Virus record (IMG/VR): IMGVR_UViG_3300009419_000017
Location: 1 to 64,000 of that record
Origin: a virus
Direction: 5' to 3' (one strand)
Length of the DNA: 64,000 nucleotides
Positions 58,373-64,000 of this stretch are shown here, piece after piece. How positions within the stretch are numbered: position 1 is the first letter of the stretch; every line of letters starts with the position of its first letter. The notes below the pieces were generated by a model. That model was not told the DNA's origin and did not search any database. It saw only the letters and a list, made by a program, of their open reading frames with translations. A program made the translations under genes and the position numbers.

Positions 58373-61300
58373 TAAAACTTATTCCCCCTAATCCTTTGAG
58401 AGTCAATCTGCTTAATTTGTCCAATAACGGATCTAGCAATCTGATCTGCATTGGCATCTGTTTTAACATTAACGTTTACCTCATAATTATACACTGAATC
58501 GCTGGAATGTGTTCCATTATTTATTGCTTTCATCTTGTCTACACCATACTTTTCAACGGCATATTTGCGAACGACAAATTCTCCTGGAGTAAGCATTGCA
58601 GGGACGGTATCCGTACCCTTAGGCTCAAATATTCCACCATCACCCATGTATGGAACAGGGCCTCCCTGAGACATCATTAGCTTAGCTCCCTTGGCATTGT
58701 ACGGAGTGTTGCCTGTTGGAGAGGTAAACTTATCTCCAGTAAGTGGATCTCTAAAGACTATTCCAGTATTTACCCTAGCATCTGCCACAGGAACAAAATA
58801 CCCACGAGTAGGATCGTAAGTTACCGACTCTCTGGTGGATGTGGCAGGAGCTGGTGGAAGAGCTGCTGACAGAGTCTTTGACCCAAGACTATTCCAGTGA
58901 GACACAATGTCTTTAACAATATCTAGGGCTGCTTGCATGGCATCCTTGAAGGGTTGGCTAGAAGTAACTGCTAAGTCAATGCCGTTTTTTATCTGTGTCC
59001 ATTCAAGCTTTGTTTTGTTAAGGACTGTTAGGGCTTCGGTAGCTACAGCAAGATTTGCCTCAGCAATTCGAACAGCTTCTGCTGCTGGCTCTAACCTTGT
59101 TTCTTCAATCTTAAAGATTTCTTTTTCAACTCTTAGAATTTCTGCTTCTAGCTCTGTTCTAGATTTACCGCCAGAAGACCTAAGGTTGCTTAGGGCTCCT
59201 TGCCTTGACGCCTCTAGCATATCTCTCTGAGTTCCAATAGCACCCTGAGCAGATTGAGCCCTCATCTCCTGGGCTGCTCTTGCTGCTGCTGCAATGTCTC
59301 CCTGGCTTAGTGCGTCGGCAAGAGAGATCTGTGTTTTCTGCTGTGCGGAAATTGCATCGTTTGCCTTTTCAATTTTATCTAGCGCATCTAGTCTCTTGTC
59401 GTACTTTTCATTAACAGAATCTTCTTGCCATTCAATTTCTTGGATACCAGCCTGAAGGTTATCCATTTGGAATTGTAGTGCAGCTATTTCTCTTTGAGCC
59501 TGGGCCAATATTTCTCTAGCACCCTTTTGAGCCACACCAGCAATACTAAAGTCTTTTAGCTTAATTTCCATATCAATCTGAAGCTTTTCTTCTTGCGCAG
59601 AGAAGGCTTCCATTGCTTTGTTAAAGCCATCATCAAAAACAGATTGCTTAAAGTCAATGTCGTTAATTACTTGCTGCATACGTGTAGCAAATTCTGCTGG
59701 CAGTTCTGTTATCATACCGCTCAAGAACTTTTGGTATGTTTCTGAAAGTGTTGAGTCGAACTCAATTGCTGCTTGCTGTAACTCTGTAAACTTAGTATTG
59801 TTTGTGCTAAAAGCATTCTTCATTGCGCTTTCGCCTGAAGCCTGCTGAATATCTTCAATCAGCTGGAGTCTTGATGCTACTAGGCCTACCTTAGCTGCTG
59901 AATCATTAGCATCCTTTCCTAACTGCTTAAGCTCTTTAGAGCTTATGTCTTTTGAGGCAATTGCAGCTGCAACGGCTGGGTCCTCTATAGCCTTCAGAGC
60001 TTCTGCCACAGACATACCTGCAGCAACTAACTTGTTGAATGCCGTTGACTGGTTCAGGGCGTCTCTGGAAGCTTCTTTAAGTCCAACCTGGAACTCTCCC
60101 AAGGCAATTTCATTAAATACCTTGGCCATGTTTTTGCCAGCCTCTTTAAGTGTAACGATTCCATTCTTAACTCTTATAAACTTATCTTGAATATCCTTAT
60201 CAAGTCCTAGTAAGTAATCAATGAAGGTCCTGTTAACTCCTCGGCCAATTAGCTGCTGCTCAATACCCTTAAACTGCTTCATGTTTTTATTTCCGCCGAG
60301 CCACTTATTAAGCTCTGTAATTCCACCAGTTGCTTTTACTGCTGCTTCACGTATTTCTCTAAGCCTTTGCAACGGCTCTTCGTAAGGGTCTTGCTTCGCT
60401 CCGCCTGTAGGTGGAGTTTTAGCATTTGGATCAAAGTCTCCGAGGGTCATATCTGCATTTCCAGTTTCAGCTTTTTGGAAAGACATAGCTTCTGCATACT
60501 CTTTTAAGATTATAGGGTCTGGAGAGTTTGCCCACGCAGCACCTTCTGATTTTAACCAGGCCTGAACTTTTGGATCGTGAACTGTTTTGACTGAGCTTAT
60601 TATTGTTGCATACGTTCTCAAGAAGATTTCTTTGCCCTCTTCTGTGAGTTTTTCAAACTCTGCTATGTCCTGACCAACTAAGTTTAAGTTTTCTGCACCG
60701 ACTATATCTGCTACAACTTTAACAGTAATAGGGCCCTTTATTTTATCTATTTCATCATACATTCCCTGAAGTTTTTTAGCTGCAGTTGGATTTTTAATAA
60801 AGAAGTCTACTGCAAAAGCAGCATCTTTTCCAGATGCCTGAGTTACCTTTGTATAAAAGTCAATTATATCTGCAGCTTCTTTTGAAGTTTTTGCCCCGTC
60901 AACTTGAGCAACAAATGAGGAAACGACGCTATCTATTGGCTTTCCAGTTACTGGATCTGTAAAAAATTGAGTCATTGCAGATACTTGATTTGCAAAGGCT
61001 CCGCCATATTTTGTAATAATATTTACAGTTCTTGTTTGTGTTGATTCTGGCATTGAAAGAATATTGACAAGCTGTACTGGGTCAACCTCTTTAGATGCAA
61101 GCTGCATTGTAACTAGATACTTTTTCTCTGGTGTCAGATTAGACGATTCCAAATTCTTTAATCCAAGAGCTGCAACTGCTGCCATTGGAGTATCTTTATA
61201 TGCAGCTGTGACAGAAGTTTTTGCACCAGTCATTAAGGCATCTTGTAATTCTGGACTTGCTGTTTTGTAGCTCTCCATAATTCCAGTAGTTAGTTTTTGA

Positions 61301-63996
61301 TTTTGAGTTAAAATATCTACTCTTGCATCTTCTAATTCTTTGAGGAGCTTGGCCTTTTTTACTAAGTCTCCAGCAGATTCAGCATTAGCTATCCTTTGCT
61401 CGTATTCTAACTCTAAAGAGTCGGACATCTGCTGTTGCTGTTCTAATGCCATCTGTTGCATTGCTACAGCAGCGCCAGAAGCTAGCCCAAGATCTTCCTT
61501 CCTGCCTGTTGACCCTGCAACATATCCAGTAATTCCGCCGCTGACTCCACCAATAATAGTTCCAGCTACAGCACCAATACCAGTTCCGATTCCTGGAAGG
61601 ATTGCAGTTCCAATAGCTGCACCAATACCAGCACCGATACCAGCGCCAGCCGCAGCACCCCCAACCATGGTGCCAATCGCATTCCAGTCAGTTCCTTCAA
61701 TTGATTTTTTAGCAAGGTCCATCGTTGTCTTAACTTGCTCCTGTTGATCTTCTAGTATTTCAAGCCTTACTTTAAGTGGGTCCTTAGCTAGGTTTTCTCC
61801 ATTTGGTCCAAGGATATTAATTAATTGTGCGTTTACCTGAATTCCAAGAGCGTAGTCTCCCATTTCTTTTGAAATATTTGCGACAACAGATCTTGCCTCA
61901 GCTGCAGACATAGCTCCAGAGGCTACTGCTGTAGCCATTTGATTAACTAATTGTGATTGGGTGGCTACACGGCCGTTAGTTGAAAGTGACTTTGTAACAT
62001 CACCTATCGCTGTCTTTCCCTCTTCAGTTTGAACAAAAGCTTCTCCAAAAGTTGTCTTTCCTGTTGCAGTCTGGAATTGGCTCAAAGAGCCTGCCCTTCT
62101 TTTATCCATAATTTCACTTGCAGTTGCGTTACCAGCAAACTTGGCAAACTTCTGAAGGGCTGCGTCGCCTGCGCCTAAGCTACCACTTAAATCAAGAGCA
62201 CTCTTTTGTGCTGCTTTAAATGCTTCATCTAGCTTATAGGCGGCATACATAGGCAAAGCTACAGCTGCAACTAATGCCATCAAGGCTGCGCTAACTGGCC
62301 CCTGAATAAACATGGCTAAGGTTGATAGACCAAGCAAAACTGGAGCTATATCTTGAGCAACCTTTCCAGCTTCTCCTGGTAGCATCATAGCCGCACCAGT
62401 AGCCATGCTTGCACCCATACCAATCATGCCGATACGCTGGGCGCCTTGTGCAAACCTTTGCTTTGGATCCATTCCAGATCTGGAAGCCGCTAGCCTGCTT
62501 TGGGCCTGTTGTCTGCTTATGCGGTTTCCGTTAGCATCTTTATATCCACCCCTTGGACCACGTGTCAGCCCTGCGGCTTCGAGTCTTTTTGCTTCTTTTC
62601 TATCTAATGCAGCTTGGTTGATAACCTTTCCATTTTCATCAACGACCTGATTTCCAGCCATGGTTCCAATAGCTGACCCTATTGGCTTAGCAATAGCATT
62701 TCCTACTGCCCTTAGTCCTGATCCTAGCCCAGTGGCGACTGCAGACCCCATCTGCTTTCCGCTAGCAGCAAGAACACGAGGAGCAAACGCTTCTTTGCGG
62801 AATATCCTACCTGATTTTTTGGCTTGCTTATTTTCTTCTGAGTCTGCTTGGGCGGAAGAGCCAAAAGGATCTCCGTCAAATTTGGGAGGAGCAAAAGTAT
62901 TTGTAGAAGGAGTTCTAAAAGGATCATTAAGTGGATCATAGCCATCAAAGTACCCTGGAATATTATCAGAAATCATAGAGCTAATTAGTGGGGAATACTT
63001 CTTTGCCATCTTTGTAGGTATGACCGCTTCCCCTGGAGAAAGCATAGCTGGAACTACGTCGCCCTTGCCCTTTGGTCCTGGTACTGAAACTACACCAGTC
63101 GCAAACTTGTTTCTGCCAAACCTTCTTGCAAGCATCCCCATAACCATTTCAGAAAAAGTTTTAGCTGGTGCAACTGCTGGCATTTTTTGAGATCCAGCAA
63201 TGCTATTTCCAGCACTTAATATTTTGCTTAGTTGACTTATAGTTTTTTGAGTTGGAGCTATAGGCTTTTCGCTAGTGTTGGACTTTTGAGATCGCCGAGG
63301 CTTGGCAACTTCTTTTTCTGCTTTTGAAGATAGTTGACCATAAGACTTTTCTTTGAGCAATTTTTCCACAGACTCAAATCTTTCTTTTTGAGCCTTAAGT
63401 ACATCTGGTCGACCAACCTGATAAATAGAGTTAATTAGTCTGTTTGAAAATGCAAATTTTTCTTTTTTAGAAAGAGAGTTGTACCTTTCTCTTACACGAC
63501 TTCTAAGCTCTTCTGGTAACTTTACAGATCCTTGAGACAAGAAGTTTCTTTCAAATTTATCTACAAAGCTAGCTCCAAAGATTCTTTGAGAATTTCCGCC
63601 TCTTCTGGCACCTATTAGCCTATCCCTTACATTTCCAAAAATTGGGCTGTACTCTTTACCCCTACTGCTAGCCCCTTGACCAGGCTTTGCTACCGATGTT
63701 CTTAGCCTACCAAGCAAATTAAGATCTTGAATCATTGTTTTTGCTGCTGGACTTTTTATTTTTCTAACTGCTTTTGTTTCGGCCCTTTCGTACATATCTT
63801 GAAGGTCCGCCTCTGTTACTGTACGATTAAATGAAGACTTGAGCTCAGACCTCATTGCTTTGTCAAGATTAAGGGCATAGGACTTTATCTGCCTGTCAGA
63901 TATGCCGTGTCCCTCAGGAAGCCTAGACAATATTCCAGAACCAAAAAGACCTCTGGGCATACGGCGGAGTGCAGCCAAGTAACCCTTTCCAGTCAT
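58372..63996 (-). CDS. tape measure protein
   Basis: 1,874 residues visible; the true start may lie beyond the window. Contains transmembrane-like hydrophobic stretches (about 530-600), a Gly/Ala-rich segment (about 775-830, GGAAAGAGIGAG), and long coiled-coil regions. Two copies of a small motif, DVVPAMLSPGEAVIP (near 315-330) and DTVPAMLTPGEFVV (near 1795-1810), are the capsid/tape-measure TPGE block. Length sets the tail length, implying a long-tailed virion. First gene of the leftward tail module. Confidence 0.9.
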   Translation of the reverse strand: MTGKGYLAALRRMPRGLFGSGILSRLPEGHGISDRQIKSYALNLDKAMRSELKSSFNRTVTEADLQDMYERAETKAVRKIKSPAAKTMIQDLNLLGRLRTSVAKPGQGASSRGKEYSPIFGNVRDRLIGARRGGNSQRIFGASFVDKFERNFLSQGSVKLPEELRSRVRERYNSLSKKEKFAFSNRLINSIYQVGRPDVLKAQKERFESVEKLLKEKSYGQLSSKAEKEVAKPRRSQKSNTSEKPIAPTQKTISQLSKILSAGNSIAGSQKMPAVAPAKTFSEMVMGMLARRFGRNKFATGVVSVPGPKGKGDVVPAMLSPGEAVIPTKMAKKYSPLISSMISDNIPGYFDGYDPLNDPFRTPSTNTFAPPKFDGDPFGSSAQADSEENKQAKKSGRIFRKEAFAPRVLAASGKQMGSAVATGLGSGLRAVGNAIAKPIGSAIGTMAGNQVVDENGKVINQAALDRKEAKRLEAAGLTRGPRGGYKDANGNRISRQQAQSRLAASRSGMDPKQRFAQGAQRIGMIGMGASMATGAAMMLPGEAGKVAQDIAPVLLGLSTLAMFIQGPVSAALMALVAAVALPMYAAYKLDEAFKAAQKSALDLSGSLGAGDAALQKFAKFAGNATASEIMDKRRAGSLSQFQTATGKTTFGEAFVQTEEGKTAIGDVTKSLSTNGRVATQSQLVNQMATAVASGAMSAAEARSVVANISKEMGDYALGIQVNAQLINILGPNGENLAKDPLKVRLEILEDQQEQVKTTMDLAKKSIEGTDWNAIGTMVGGAAAGAGIGAGIGAAIGTAILPGIGTGIGAVAGTIIGGVSGGITGYVAGSTGRKEDLGLASGAAVAMQQMALEQQQQMSDSLELEYEQRIANAESAGDLVKKAKLLKELEDARVDILTQNQKLTTGIMESYKTASPELQDALMTGAKTSVTAAYKDTPMAAVAALGLKNLESSNLTPEKKYLVTMQLASKEVDPVQLVNILSMPESTQTRTVNIITKYGGAFANQVSAMTQFFTDPVTGKPIDSVVSSFVAQVDGAKTSKEAADIIDFYTKVTQASGKDAAFAVDFFIKNPTAAKKLQGMYDEIDKIKGPITVKVVADIVGAENLNLVGQDIAEFEKLTEEGKEIFLRTYATIISSVKTVHDPKVQAWLKSEGAAWANSPDPIILKEYAEAMSFQKAETGNADMTLGDFDPNAKTPPTGGAKQDPYEEPLQRLREIREAAVKATGGITELNKWLGGNKNMKQFKGIEQQLIGRGVNRTFIDYLLGLDKDIQDKFIRVKNGIVTLKEAGKNMAKVFNEIALGEFQVGLKEASRDALNQSTAFNKLVAAGMSVAEALKAIEDPAVAAAIASKDISSKELKQLGKDANDSAAKVGLVASRLQLIEDIQQASGESAMKNAFSTNNTKFTELQQAAIEFDSTLSETYQKFLSGMITELPAEFATRMQQVINDIDFKQSVFDDGFNKAMEAFSAQEEKLQIDMEIKLKDFSIAGVAQKGAREILAQAQREIAALQFQMDNLQAGIQEIEWQEDSVNEKYDKRLDALDKIEKANDAISAQQKTQISLADALSQGDIAAAARAAQEMRAQSAQGAIGTQRDMLEASRQGALSNLRSSGGKSRTELEAEILRVEKEIFKIEETRLEPAAEAVRIAEANLAVATEALTVLNKTKLEWTQIKNGIDLAVTSSQPFKDAMQAALDIVKDIVSHWNSLGSKTLSAALPPAPATSTRESVTYDPTRGYFVPVADARVNTGIVFRDPLTGDKFTSPTGNTPYNAKGAKLMMSQGGPVPYMGDGGIFEPKGTDTVPAMLTPGEFVVRKYAVEKYGVDKMKAINNGTHSSDSVYNYEVNVNVKTDANADQIARSVIGQIKQIDSQRIRGNKF

Positions 63997-64000
63997 TGCT

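Overview
The window is a stretch of a large, AT-rich tailed-phage genome. It carries a large terminase, a 1,874-residue tape measure and a tail module, a lysis set, a replisome and seven tRNAs. A WhiB-like iron-sulfur protein and a DUF7455-type zinc protein, both actinobacterial families, point to an actinobacterial host. The AT-rich sequence, the leaderless gene starts and the gene set suggest a low-GC aquatic actinobacterium; that part is inference. No integrase, repressor or CRISPR array was seen.

Layout. 1-13 kb is a mixed-strand accessory region: a secreted metalloprotease, a PD-(D/E)XK nuclease, a collagen-like fibre, tRNA-Met and tRNA-Leu, three glycosyltransferases, a methyltransferase plus SGNH-hydrolase pair, Hsp20, an M23 endolysin and a candidate small RNA. 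13-18 kb holds small leftward genes (holin candidate, WhiB, thermonuclease, zinc proteins). 18-24 kb is a leftward modification cluster: two 2-oxoglutarate/Fe(II) oxygenases, a NodU-type carbamoyltransferase, a glycosyltransferase, a duplicated family of unknown function and an RsmI-like methyltransferase. 24.7-25.2 kb holds five tRNAs separated by structured spacers. 25-29.5 kb has a subtilase, a second methyltransferase, two small membrane proteins and a broken fibronectin-type surface protein. 29.6-33 kb is nrdI-nrdE-nrdF. 33-36.4 kb has a surface protein and the terminase. 36-41 kb has RuvC-like and Cas4-like nucleases and a tandem triplet of oxygenase-like genes. 41-50 kb is the replisome: DEDDy exonuclease, RecA, NrdH, DnaE-type polymerase, ssDNA-binding protein, primase, DnaB. 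50.7-64 kb is the tail module, running leftward from the tape measure; head genes presumably lie beyond the right end.

How it works together. The phage brings its own C-family polymerase, probably with proofreading in trans, its own dNTP supply, and recombination nucleases. Around this it carries an unusually large set of decorating enzymes: seven oxygenase-like proteins, four glycosyltransferases, a carbamoyltransferase, SAM methyltransferases and an SGNH hydrolase. Their acceptors (host envelope glycan, virion glycan or DNA) cannot be read from the sequence.

Most notable observations. (1) At least fourteen genes have a sigma70-type -10 box ending 5-8 nt before the start codon, some with a perfect -35 at 17 bp, so their mRNAs should be leaderless. 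(2) Three genes within 3.5 kb (a subtilase, an RsmI-like methyltransferase and a family of unknown function) are each whole apart from one in-frame TAA, and a nearby surface-protein gene carries a frameshift and an ATA in place of its expected start. (3) A roughly 81-nt candidate small RNA lies between hsp20 and the next gene. (4) Homologous hairpin spacers with compensatory changes lie between tRNA genes.
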